Below, piece by piece: positions 1-7,657 of a stretch of 64,000 bases of DNA. The position numbers were made by a program, and so were the translations under genes. How positions within the stretch are numbered: position 1 is the first letter of the stretch; every line of letters begins with the position of its first letter. The stretch lies in NCBI GenBank assembly GCA_900538575.1, contig UPZA01000011.1, positions 20,649 through 84,648 on the forward strand, written 5' to 3'. This DNA comes from an uncultured Ruminococcus sp. (GTDB lineage Bacteria; Bacillota; Clostridia; Oscillospirales; Ruminococcaceae). Below the pieces are notes generated by a model. The model ran no database searches. It was not told the origin of the DNA and was given only the letters and a program-made list of their open reading frames with translations.

Positions 1-324
1 TGCCGCGGCTTTTTCGCTGACAGTAATATTTTCCTGAATAGCCCATACTTTTATACGGAGTTTACTTTTATCGCCGCCCGTTTCAATAACAACAGTATCC
101 TCAGTTTTTTTCACGACAATTCCGACAATTCCGCCTATAGTCATGATTTCATCGCCGATCTGAATGCTGTCCCGCATTGCCTTGGCTTCCTTGTCCTTTT
201 TTTTCTGCGGTCTTATAAGCAGAAAATAAAAGAAAAATATAATGATTACAAACGGTATCAGCATTGTGAACATGCTGTTTGTAACGTCTGTATTCTGAGA
301 CATAACCGTTATAAAATTATTCAT
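1..324 (-). CDS. yajC: Preprotein translocase subunit YajC (3' end cut by window edge)
   Basis: Auxiliary Sec translocase subunit in the cytoplasmic membrane, acting with SecDF. The start ATG at 324-322 follows a GGAGG ribosome site. The 108 visible residues show a short polar N-terminus, one membrane segment at about residues 19-36 ending in the family hallmark LIRPQKK, and then the conserved stretch with GDEIMTIGGIVG near residues 60-71. The C-terminus lies outside the window. It starts only about 13 nt after the nfnB stop in the same direction, so it could be read through from nfnAB, although the functions are unrelated. Identification is secure from the LIRPQ and GGI(V/Y)G signatures. Confidence 0.93.
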   Translation of the reverse strand, partial: MNNFITVMSQNTDVTNSMFTMLIPFVIIIFFFYFLLIRPQKKKDKEAKAMRDSIQIGDEIMTIGGIVGIVVKKTEDTVVIETGGDKSKLRIKVWAIQENITVSEKAAA

Positions 325-337
325 TTAAAGTCCTCCG

Positions 338-1723
338 TTATTTCGATTTAATATATTCGTCAATTGATTCAGCGGCAGTCTTTCCGGCGCCCATAGCAAG
401 AATAACTGTGGCGGCCCCTGTTACCGCGTCTCCGCCTGCGTAAACGCCCTCTTTAGTGGTAAGCATATCTTCATTTACAATTAAACAGCCTCTTTTATTT
501 GCGTCAAGTCCGTGAGTAGTAGTTCTGATAAGAGGGTTGGGGGAGGTGCCTATTGACATGATAACCGTATCGACTTCGAGATTATAGTTAGAGCCTTCAA
601 TCGGGACAGGACTTCTTCTTCCGCTTTCGTCAGGTTCTCCGAGCTCCATCCTGATACATTCCATAGCGCAGACTCTTCCGTTTTCATCTCCTATAATTTT
701 TACGGGATTATTAAGATTGAGGAATTCAACGCCTTCGTCCTTTGCGTGATGAACCTCTTCCTTTCTTGCCGGCATTTCAGCCTCTGAACGTCTGTACACT
801 ATGTAGACATGCTCGGCGCCCATTCTCAAAGCGCTTCTGGCCGCGTCCATGGCAACGTTTCCGCCGCCTACTACGGCTACTGATTTTGACTTTATTACGG
901 GAGTATCATATTCGTCAAGATACCCCTTCATAAGATTGATTCTTGTCAGATATTCATTTGCAGAGCACACGCCTATAAGCGATTCGCCCTCGATTCCCAT
1001 AAATCTCGGCAAGCCTGCGCCTGATCCTATAAACACAGCTTCATAGCCCATATCCATGATTTCGTCTACTGAAAGAATCTTGCCTATAACCATATCCTGC
1101 ATTATTTCAACGCCGAGATCCTTCAGCTTTTTTATTTCCTTCTGGACAATAGACTTTGGAAGTCTGAATTCCGGAATACCGTACATTAAAACGCCGCCCG
1201 CGGTATGAAAAGCTTCAAAGATTGTAACCTGATAGCCCATTTTAGCAAGGTCGCCCGCGCATGTTAGACCGGAAGGACCCGCGCCGATTACCGCTACCTT
1301 ATGTCCGTTAGAAGCCGGCTTCTGCGTATTGCTGACTCCCTTTTCCATTATATAATCCGCAACGAATCTTTCAAGACGTCCTATTGCTACCGGTTCGCCC
1401 TTTATTCCTCTTACGCATTTGCCTTCGCATTGATTTTCCTGAGGGCAGACACGTCCGCAAACTGCCGGCAGTGAATTTGTTGAAGTTATTATATCATACG
1501 CCGCGTCGAAATCGCCTTCGGCGACCTTAGCGATAAATTCCGGTATTCTAACGCCGACCGGGCATCCTGAAACGCAGGGCTTGTGCTTACAGCTAAGACA
1601 TCGCTTGGCCTCCTCCATAGCCATAGCTTTGGAATAGCCGAGCGTTACCTCTTCAAAATTTCTTGCCCTGACCTTGGGATCCTGTTCGGGCATAGGAACC
1701 TTTTCTAATGCCATATTAGCCAT
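338..1723 (-). CDS. nfnB: NfnB: large subunit of NADH-dependent reduced ferredoxin:NADP+ oxidoreductase (GltA-like)
   Basis: Cytoplasmic flavin subunit of the electron-bifurcating transhydrogenase that couples ferredoxin and NADH oxidation to NADP+ reduction. It was formerly annotated as the glutamate synthase small chain. The 461 residues show N-terminal cysteine clusters for two 4Fe-4S centres (CLSCKHKPC near 42-50, then CGRVCPQENQCEGKC near 89-103). A FAD Rossmann motif VIGAGPSGL follows near 145, and a second dinucleotide fold VVGGGNVAMDAARSA near 286 carries a YRRSEAEMPAR loop typical of NADPH binding. The length is that of NfnB, and no large glutamate synthase subunit is nearby. It lies 18 nt after nfnA, which supports Nfn over GltD. 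Confidence 0.92.
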   Translation of the reverse strand: MANMALEKVPMPEQDPKVRARNFEEVTLGYSKAMAMEEAKRCLSCKHKPCVSGCPVGVRIPEFIAKVAEGDFDAAYDIITSTNSLPAVCGRVCPQENQCEGKCVRGIKGEPVAIGRLERFVADYIMEKGVSNTQKPASNGHKVAVIGAGPSGLTCAGDLAKMGYQVTIFEAFHTAGGVLMYGIPEFRLPKSIVQKEIKKLKDLGVEIMQDMVIGKILSVDEIMDMGYEAVFIGSGAGLPRFMGIEGESLIGVCSANEYLTRINLMKGYLDEYDTPVIKSKSVAVVGGGNVAMDAARSALRMGAEHVYIVYRRSEAEMPARKEEVHHAKDEGVEFLNLNNPVKIIGDENGRVCAMECIRMELGEPDESGRRSPVPIEGSNYNLEVDTVIMSIGTSPNPLIRTTTHGLDANKRGCLIVNEDMLTTKEGVYAGGDAVTGAATVILAMGAGKTAAESIDEYIKSK

Positions 1724-1741
1724 TGTAACATTTCCTCCTGT

Positions 1742-2569
1742 TTATTTCAAGTTATTTAGCATACGGCAGTTATGTTCCTGCTCTCTGTATGTTGAATTTC
1801 TTTTCATAAGTTCGTCAAAATCAACCTCATGTCCGTCAAAATCGGGCCCGTCTACGCAGGCATACTTTATTTTGCCCCCGACTGTAACGCGGCAGCCTCC
1901 GCACATACCGGTTCCGTCAATCATAATCGGATTTAATGAAACGATGGTTTTTATATTGTAAGGCTTAGTTACGCTGCATACGAATTTCATCATTGGAACG
2001 GGTCCTATTGCTATTACGGCGTCATATTCGTTTCCGGCCTCGATCAGTTCTTTAAGGGCGTCTGTTACAAATCCCTTTTTGCCATAGCTGCCGTCGTCGG
2101 TACAGACAATAAGATTATCGCAGGTTTTTTTAAACTCGTCTTCAAGTATAACAATATCCTTGTTTCTGAAGCCCGTAATTACATCGACTTTCAGACCTCT
2201 GTCATATAATTCCTTAGCCTGAGGGTATGCAATAGCGCAGCCGACTCCTCCTCCGATAACGCATACTTTTTTTGCGTTTTCATCAACATGGGTAGGGATT
2301 CCGAGAGGACCCGCAACATCAAGAAGTACATCTCCCTCGTTTAATGAAGCCAAATGCTCTGTAGTTTTGCCTACTATCTGAAAAATTATGGTTATGGAGC
2401 CCATTTCTCTGTCATAGCCGGCTATCGTCAGAGGAACTCTTTCGCCCTTTTCATCTATTCTGAAAATAATAAATTGTCCGGCCATTGCTTTTTTTGCGAT
2501 AAACGGAGCGTGAATGTCCATCAGAACAACCGATGGATTCAGTACGCGCTTGTGAACAATTTTAAACAT
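1742..2569 (-). CDS. nfnA: NfnA: small subunit of NADH-dependent reduced ferredoxin:NADP+ oxidoreductase
   Basis: FAD and 2Fe-2S subunit of the Nfn transhydrogenase, from the ferredoxin-NADP reductase family (also called SudB). The 275 residues comprise an N-terminal FAD-binding barrel with VPLTIAGYD near 65-73, an NAD-binding fold with VIGGGVGCAIAYP near 105-117, and a C-terminal cysteine cluster (GMCGGCRV near 222-229 and a later YACVDGPDFDGH) that binds the 2Fe-2S centre. It is the first gene of nfnAB, with a strong promoter about 36 nt upstream of the ATG and a GGAGAG ribosome site. PyrK and SudB share the fold, but the 275-aa length and the partner at 338-1723 fix the assignment. Confidence 0.92.
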   Translation of the reverse strand: MFKIVHKRVLNPSVVLMDIHAPFIAKKAMAGQFIIFRIDEKGERVPLTIAGYDREMGSITIIFQIVGKTTEHLASLNEGDVLLDVAGPLGIPTHVDENAKKVCVIGGGVGCAIAYPQAKELYDRGLKVDVITGFRNKDIVILEDEFKKTCDNLIVCTDDGSYGKKGFVTDALKELIEAGNEYDAVIAIGPVPMMKFVCSVTKPYNIKTIVSLNPIMIDGTGMCGGCRVTVGGKIKYACVDGPDFDGHEVDFDELMKRNSTYREQEHNCRMLNNLK

Positions 2570-2604
2570 ACTTTTCTCTCCTAATCAATATTACATTAAA
2601 ATTT

Positions 2605-2633
2605 ATTATAGCATAAAATCAAATCGTTTGCAA
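2605..2633 (-). promoter_or_regulatory. Sigma-A promoter of nfnAB
   Basis: On the minus strand, TTGCAA (2633-2628) is followed after 17 nt by TATAAT (2610-2605). The -10 is extended by TGC, giving TGnTATAAT. Transcription would start about 30 nt before the nfnA ATG. Confidence 0.8.
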
Positions 2634-2677
2634 TAGAATCGAGAAAACTTAAAAATTACTAACGATATTTTTGATAT

Positions 2678-3511
2678 TTATAAAAATTCTCTTGAAATCC
2701 AGCCTGTAGCAAGGCTGAACCATTGTGCGGCTACAGGATTTATATGTCCGTCATAGCCTGCTGTTGAAGCGTCTGAAAGCGCCAGACCATGACCTCCATA
2801 TGGAAATATATGACATTCAAATGAGACGTTATTTAAGCTTAAAGCCTTAACAAAATCAAAAGTGTTTTCCGGAGGAACGCAGCCGTCGTCCGCACAGTGC
2901 CAGATAAATGTTTTAGGGGTATCCGGCGTAACCTGTTTTTCAAGTGAAACCAGTTCGAGCATAGCATTGTCTGGATTTTTGCCTATTATACTTTCTATTG
3001 AGCCTTCGTGCCGGAATTGTCCGCTTGTTATAACGGGATAGGATAGTATCAGACCGTTCGGACGGTATATTTCAGTTTTTCCAAAAATGCTTTTTAAATA
3101 GCTGCTGTTCCACAGCGTACCCAGACTTGCTGAAAGATGACCGCCGGCGGAAAATCCGCATATAAGTATTTTATCAGGATCAATATCAAATTTCTCAGAG
3201 TTGTCCCTTAAGAATTTAACCGCTTCGGCAAGTTCAAGCAGAGCCGCTGGAAACGCGGTGCATATGCTGTATTTTAAAACAAACGCGTTTATGCCGAATG
3301 ATGAAAACCTCATGGCAACCGCCTGCCCTTCCCGGTCGGAAAGATATTCGTAACCGCCTCCCGGGCATATTATAACCGCCGGACGTTTTCTGAGACCGAT
3401 TTCCTGAGATATAGCCAGAGAATAGTCTTCAAGTACGGCGTGAAGTCCTTCGCCGGATAAACCTGCTTTTTCGTAATCGGGATTTATATTGTAAATCTGA
3501 TTTGTTTGCAT
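2678..3511 (-). CDS. Alpha/beta hydrolase, acetyl-esterase-like
   Basis: Soluble alpha/beta-hydrolase of the Aes/acetyl-xylan-esterase-like group. The 277 residues have no signal peptide. An oxyanion-hole motif CPGGGY lies at 49-54, the nucleophile elbow GFSAGG places Ser at 121, an acid Asp lies at about 208-209 in CADDGCVPPENT, and the catalytic His is at 241 in GGHGLALS. These spacings match small esterases that remove acetyl groups from oligosaccharides. The gene stands alone with its own promoter. A role in trimming acetylated hemicellulose fragments is an inference from the cellulolytic setting; substrate cannot be read from sequence. Confidence 0.8.
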   Translation of the reverse strand: MQTNQIYNINPDYEKAGLSGEGLHAVLEDYSLAISQEIGLRKRPAVIICPGGGYEYLSDREGQAVAMRFSSFGINAFVLKYSICTAFPAALLELAEAVKFLRDNSEKFDIDPDKILICGFSAGGHLSASLGTLWNSSYLKSIFGKTEIYRPNGLILSYPVITSGQFRHEGSIESIIGKNPDNAMLELVSLEKQVTPDTPKTFIWHCADDGCVPPENTFDFVKALSLNNVSFECHIFPYGGHGLALSDASTAGYDGHINPVAAQWFSLATGWISREFL

Positions 3512-3559
3512 GAATAAAATGTTTCCTTTCTTGAATTTAATGCATTTAATACAATTTTT

Positions 3560-3587
3560 ATTATATCATTTCTAAGAAATCTGTCAA
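3560..3587 (-). promoter_or_regulatory. Sigma-A promoter of the alpha/beta hydrolase gene
   Basis: On the minus strand, TTGACA (3587-3582), a 16-nt spacer and TATAAT (3565-3560). It lies about 50 nt before the start codon, which is itself preceded by AAAGGAAA. Confidence 0.75.
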
Positions 3588-3610
3588 TAAATATTTTTAA
3601 AAAACAGATG

Positions 3611-3636
3611 ATATTTTCATGAAAATATGTTATAAT
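3611..3636 (+). promoter_or_regulatory. trmB promoter (extended -10) with an 18-bp perfect palindrome upstream
   Basis: TATAAT at 3631-3636 is preceded by TGT, making an extended -10. No good -35 is visible. Positions 3611-3628 form a perfect 18-bp palindrome (ATATTTTCA and its complement) that abuts the extended -10, so a dimeric regulator could bind there. The start of trmB is 31 nt downstream. Basis for the promoter: seen; for the operator: inference. Confidence 0.5.
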
Positions 3637-3666
3637 GATTTTAAAATTATAAATTAGGGGATAAAA

Positions 3667-4314
3667 ATGAGAATAAGATGTAAACCTTGGGCGAAGCCTG
3701 AGCTTGAATCCTGCGGCTTCTGCATAAATGATCCTGAAGCAATTAAGGGGAAATGGAGGAATGAATTCGGAAATTCCAAGCCCGTGTATCTTGAGCTTGG
3801 CTGCGGAAAGGGCGGATTTATTTCAAAGGCCGCCTCGTCAGACTGCGGAAAGAATTTCATCGCAGTAGATATAAAGAACGAAATGCTTGTGTTGGCAAAG
3901 AGAAAAATAGAGGAGGAATATGAAAAAAACAGCTTGAAATTTGATAACATAAGAATATTCATAAAAAATATAATGCAGATAGACGGCGTTTTCAGCAAAG
4001 AGGACGGGATAGAGCGTATTTATATAAACTTCTGCAATCCTTGGCCTAAGTCGAAGCACAAAAAAAGAAGGCTGACTCATTATAGGCAGCTTATAAAATA
4101 CAAGGAATTCCTAAACGGAGAAATATGGTTTAAAACTGACGACGACGACTTGTTTGCCGAGTCAGTTGAATATTTTGAACAAGCAGGGTATAAAATAAAA
4201 TATAAGACCTATGACCTTCACGGCAGCGGATTTAAAGAAAACATAGTAACCGAGCATGAGCAGATGTTTACAGACGAGGGAAAGAAAATAAAATTCCTAA
4301 TTGCATCTACGTAA
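3667..4314 (+). CDS. trmB: tRNA (guanine-N7-)-methyltransferase TrmB
   Basis: SAM-dependent enzyme that forms m7G46 in the tRNA variable loop. The 215 residues carry the SAM-binding motif LELGCGKGGF near 42-51, the acidic IAVDIK at motif II, and the TrmB signature NFCNPWPKSKHKKRRLTH near 119-136. A C-terminal TDDDDLF and TEHEQMF complete the family pattern. The start ATG follows AGGGGA. The gene ends 28 nt before the GH59-like gene, with no terminator seen between, so the two are probably co-transcribed despite unrelated functions. Confidence 0.95.
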   Translation: MRIRCKPWAKPELESCGFCINDPEAIKGKWRNEFGNSKPVYLELGCGKGGFISKAASSDCGKNFIAVDIKNEMLVLAKRKIEEEYEKNSLKFDNIRIFIKNIMQIDGVFSKEDGIERIYINFCNPWPKSKHKKRRLTHYRQLIKYKEFLNGEIWFKTDDDDLFAESVEYFEQAGYKIKYKTYDLHGSGFKENIVTEHEQMFTDEGKKIKFLIAST

Positions 4315-4342
4315 TACATATCCGGATAAGGAAAGGATTTTT

Positions 4343-6925
4343 ATGAACAGCAGTATTAAAGAGCTTATAATTGACGGCAGCACTGTCGACCGTAATCCGG
4401 CCAGCGCGTTCAGGGGTCTCGGAGCGGTTACAGGTAATAATTCGTCCAGACTTCTAATGGACTATAAGGCGAAATCCCCCGATTCATACTGGGAGATTAT
4501 GGAGCTTTTGTTCAGACCGGACTACGGAGCCGGACTGACTCACGTTAAGATTGAACTGGGTGCGGATATAAATTCATCGTCGGGAACCGAACCCTGCGTA
4601 AAAAGGGATTTGGAGGAACCTGCGGACGTTACGAGAGGCGCGGGTTTTATGTTTGCTGCTGACGCTAAGAAAATCAATCCTGAAATAACCGTTGATTTTC
4701 TGAGATGGGGAGAGCCGGCATGGGTTTCAAAGGCGTTTTCAGACGGAATTGAAAGCGGCTTTGACGCAAGATACAGATGGTATAAGGAAACGATCGACGC
4801 CGCTTATGACGAATTCGGGCTGAAAATAGATTATGTCAGCGCTGATTCTAACGAAACCGGAAAAGCGGACGCTCAATGGATTATATATTTTTCGCACAGG
4901 CTTAAGGAAGAGAAAAATACAAGATATGATTATAGCGCTATAAAAATAGTAGCTTCGGACGAAGTCGGCACAAGAAATATTGCCGCGCAGATGATGGAAA
5001 ACAGCAGCCTCAGGGAAGCGATAGACGTAATAGGACTTCACTATACTACTTATGGAGACGAAAACACTGAAATTTTAAATTCAAAATACGGCAAGGAAAT
5101 TTGGTACAGCGAAGGAATATCTCCCTGTAATATTTCAAGTCTATCCATAAATTGCGACGGTTCAGGAATATGCGGAATAAATTCTGTTATAGACGTAACA
5201 AATAGAATCATAAACAGCTACTGCCACGGATCAATGGTAATGTATGAATATCAGCCGGCGGTATCTTCTTATTATACGGGTTCTAATTATACGCCGAAAT
5301 ATCTTATTTCAGCGGAGCAGCCATGGTCCGGTTTTTTTGAAATAGGATCCGGACTTTGGGGAGCCGCTCATATAACGCGTTTTGTAAAAAAAGGATGGAA
5401 ATTTATAAAAAGCGGATGCTTCGGAGACGGAAAGGAAAATCATCATATAACGGAGACAACGGAAAATCACATAGCTTTGATGTCCGAAAGCGGAGACTAT
5501 ACATTGATTTTAACTAATGATTCCGATAAGCCAAGGTATTATGATGTCTGCGTCAGGAATATAGAAAAATGGGATGAAGAGCTTCACTGCATTGAAACCA
5601 GAGGACCGGAGGCAGGCGGCAGGTTTGATTCGTCATGGTTTAGGGTTATAGATAAAATAATTCCGGCGAATAATAAAACGGGCTGCTTTTACAGACTGGA
5701 AGTAAAGCCATTTTCGATTATGACATGCACCACTTTGGGCGTTGAATCTGTAAACGGAACAGAATCGGTTAGAGCAAGGGATAATTGTCCGTCTCATCTG
5801 GAGCTGCCCTATTCGGATAGCTTTAATTACAGCAGCGAATTTACAAGGCTTCGCGGAGGAGCTCCTCTTTATACCACGGATCAGGGAGGGGCGTTTGAAA
5901 TCCGAAAATGCGGAAATGAAAATATACTCGAACAGATAATAACTGAAGACATAATACCGACGGACTGGCGCTTCAGGGGAACTCCGACGCCTGCCACAAA
6001 TTTAGGAGACGATAGCTGGAGCAATTATACCGTAAGGGTTGAGGCGGAGTTTGACGGATTTGATCCTGAAAACTATGTCGGCGTCGGATTGAGATACAAT
6101 TCGGCAGTAACCTGCGATTATAGCGCGGAATGCGGATATCAGCTCAGGATATTCCCGGATGGAAAATGGCAGCTGCGATATTTTGATAATGTGGTTGCCG
6201 AAGGAAAAGACGGATGCGTAAATCAGTCCGGATGGAATTCAATGAGAATCACAGCTAAGAAAAACAGGATCAAGTGCGTTGTAAACCGTCAGATACTGTG
6301 TGAATATATAACCTCTCCTCCAATGATACTGTCGGGACGCGTTTCTCTTTACAGCGCCTATTATAACAACAGATTCAGAAATCTTTCCATAACTCCTGTA
6401 ATTGGTTATCCGACCTATTCGTTAAGGGAGGATTGCCTGTCAAACGGTGTCATATATTCCGACGGCTGGAATAAAAACGCTATGGACAGCTTTCATTTTT
6501 ATAACCGTACCAGCGCCGCAGCCGAGAAAAAAGGAGCTTATTTTGAATATGAATTCAGCGGAGAAACGGTTGCGCTTATGGGCGAGGCTGAAAATCTCAG
6601 ACTGAAAATCGAGATCGACGGCAGAATAATGACAGCGGGGCTTTTTGTGGAAAAATGCGGTTCAAAACAAGTTTTTTATTATAAAAACGACCTAAATGAA
6701 GGACGTCACAAAATGAAGGTTATTGTTTTGGAGGGAAGGCTTTCTCTTGACTGTATTCTGACCGACGAGACACAATCTGTGAACAGAAAGCTCAAAAGCA
6801 TTTCACATCAGAAAAAGAAAAGCGGCAATAAACTTAAGAAAAGCACTCTTTTAATCGGAGCCGGCCTGGCTGCGGCAGGCGCCGGTATTATATTATTGGG
6901 GAAAAAGTTCAAAAAAACAAAATAG
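4343..6925 (+). CDS. GH59 galactosylceramidase-like glycoside hydrolase with C-terminal hydrophobic tail
   Basis: Resembles GH59 beta-galactosidases (GALC family). The start at 4343, not an upstream in-frame ATG at 4301, is chosen for its GAAAGGA site; this gives 860 residues. The N-terminal half has the family opening FRGLGAVTGNNSSRLL, the HVKIELGAD strand, a likely acid/base Glu in SADSNETG, and a likely nucleophile in IWYSEGIS. A beta-sandwich and a lectin-like domain (about 510-690) follow, then another carbohydrate-binding-like module (about 700-800). The last about 30 residues are a lysine-rich stretch, a 20-residue hydrophobic segment (LLIGAGLAAAGAGIILLG) and a basic end. No N-terminal signal peptide is visible, which is odd for a polysaccharidase. 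Confidence 0.8.
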   Translation: MNSSIKELIIDGSTVDRNPASAFRGLGAVTGNNSSRLLMDYKAKSPDSYWEIMELLFRPDYGAGLTHVKIELGADINSSSGTEPCVKRDLEEPADVTRGAGFMFAADAKKINPEITVDFLRWGEPAWVSKAFSDGIESGFDARYRWYKETIDAAYDEFGLKIDYVSADSNETGKADAQWIIYFSHRLKEEKNTRYDYSAIKIVASDEVGTRNIAAQMMENSSLREAIDVIGLHYTTYGDENTEILNSKYGKEIWYSEGISPCNISSLSINCDGSGICGINSVIDVTNRIINSYCHGSMVMYEYQPAVSSYYTGSNYTPKYLISAEQPWSGFFEIGSGLWGAAHITRFVKKGWKFIKSGCFGDGKENHHITETTENHIALMSESGDYTLILTNDSDKPRYYDVCVRNIEKWDEELHCIETRGPEAGGRFDSSWFRVIDKIIPANNKTGCFYRLEVKPFSIMTCTTLGVESVNGTESVRARDNCPSHLELPYSDSFNYSSEFTRLRGGAPLYTTDQGGAFEIRKCGNENILEQIITEDIIPTDWRFRGTPTPATNLGDDSWSNYTVRVEAEFDGFDPENYVGVGLRYNSAVTCDYSAECGYQLRIFPDGKWQLRYFDNVVAEGKDGCVNQSGWNSMRITAKKNRIKCVVNRQILCEYITSPPMILSGRVSLYSAYYNNRFRNLSITPVIGYPTYSLREDCLSNGVIYSDGWNKNAMDSFHFYNRTSAAAEKKGAYFEYEFSGETVALMGEAENLRLKIEIDGRIMTAGLFVEKCGSKQVFYYKNDLNEGRHKMKVIVLEGRLSLDCILTDETQSVNRKLKSISHQKKKSGNKLKKSTLLIGAGLAAAGAGIILLGKKFKKTK

Positions 6926-6946
6926 AAATATTTTTTTGTATTTTAC

Positions 6947-6975
6947 TGGACATTTGCGGTATTGTATGGTATAAT
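6947..6975 (+). promoter_or_regulatory. Sigma-A promoter of the pyr operon
   Basis: TGGACA (6947-6952), a 17-nt spacer and TATAAT (6970-6975). Transcription would start near 6982, just upstream of the PyrR-binding loop. Confidence 0.85.
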
Positions 6976-6988
6976 ATCCAACAGAAAA

Positions 6989-7019
6989 CCTTTAAGTTGA
7001 TCCTGTGAGGTTGACAAGG
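6989..7019 (+). promoter_or_regulatory. PyrR-binding loop (anti-antiterminator) in the pyr leader
   Basis: The leader RNA has CCTT (6989-6992) pairing with AAGG (7016-7019) around an inner hairpin whose terminal loop reads ATCCTGTGAGGTTG. This matches the conserved pyrimidine-attenuator loop bound by PyrR with UMP or UTP in Firmicutes. Just downstream, about 7021-7035 can pair with about 7054-7069 to form an antiterminator, and that pairing uses the first bases of the terminator's left arm (7065-7069). This is the three-state logic described for Bacillus pyr leaders. Confidence 0.85.
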
Positions 7020-7064
7020 TAGCGTTTAAAATACATGCTGTAGCTATATCCGGCTGTATATTTT

Positions 7065-7098
7065 AAGCTTATCTGTCAGCGGCAGATAAGCTTTTTTT
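7065..7098 (+). terminator. pyr attenuator terminator
   Basis: A perfect 11-bp stem (7065-7075 with 7083-7093), a 7-nt loop and a run of seven T (7092-7098). It ends 19 nt before the pyrR start codon and would stop transcription when PyrR holds the binding loop closed. Confidence 0.93.
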
Positions 7099-7117
7099 GC
7101 GTTTGAGAGGTGGTAGC

Positions 7118-7645
7118 TTGGAAAGAAAAACTATTATTATGGATGAAAATACCATGAGACGCGCGGTTGCAAGAATAACATATGAAATATTGGAAAGAAA
7201 TAGGGGAGCGGAAAACCTTTGTATTGTAGGAATTTATTCGAGAGGCGTGGCCTTTGCTGAAAGAATTTCCTCAAAAATTAAGGAGCTTGAGGGTGTAAAG
7301 GTACCGTGCGGCGCGCTGGATATTACCCCTTATCGCGACGACAGACAAACTCCGGCAGCGTACGACAGAACCGATATTGACTTTGATATAAGAGATAAGC
7401 GAGTTGTAATAGTCGACGACGTTATCTATACCGGAAGAAGTACCAGGGCAGCTATTGACGCTCTTATTAAGAGGGGACGTCCGCAGTCGATTCAACTTGC
7501 AGTTCTCATAGACAGAGGTCACCGAGAGCTTCCTATAAGACCGGATTATGTCGGAAAAAATCTTCCGACTTCAAGAGACGAGAAAGTAAAAGTATCTGTG
7601 ACCGAAATTGACGGGCGGGATAATGTTTCCATATATACCGTCTGA
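7118..7645 (+). CDS. pyrR: Bifunctional pyr operon attenuation protein / uracil phosphoribosyltransferase PyrR
   Basis: UMP-sensing RNA-binding attenuator that also converts uracil and PRPP to UMP. I chose the TTG at 7118 because it follows GAGAGGTGG at good spacing and gives the usual N-terminus (MERKTIIMDEN); a TTG at 7097 lies inside the terminator tail and an ATG at 7139 lacks a site. The 175 residues include VGIYSRG, the PRPP-binding motif VVIVDDVIYTGRST near 104-117, and the PyrR-specific ending RDNVSIYTV. It heads the operon it regulates through the attenuator directly upstream. Confidence 0.95.
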   Translation: MERKTIIMDENTMRRAVARITYEILERNRGAENLCIVGIYSRGVAFAERISSKIKELEGVKVPCGALDITPYRDDRQTPAAYDRTDIDFDIRDKRVVIVDDVIYTGRSTRAAIDALIKRGRPQSIQLAVLIDRGHRELPIRPDYVGKNLPTSRDEKVKVSVTEIDGRDNVSIYTV

Positions 7646-7657
7646 CGGAGGTAAGGA

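Noticed and set aside
742..1046. Plus-strand ORFs opposite nfnB
   Set aside because: They lie wholly inside a gene with strong family motifs on the other strand and have no ribosome site or protein-like composition.
338..2569. Glutamate synthase (GltD) or sulfide dehydrogenase (SudAB) assignment for the nfn pair
   Set aside because: No large glutamate synthase subunit is present, and the gene order, sizes and iron-sulfur motifs fit NfnAB best; sulfide dehydrogenase is an older name for the same family.
4301..4342. Upstream in-frame ATG for the GH59-like gene
   Set aside because: It lies within the end of trmB and has no ribosome site, whereas the ATG at 4343 has GAAAGGA at good distance.
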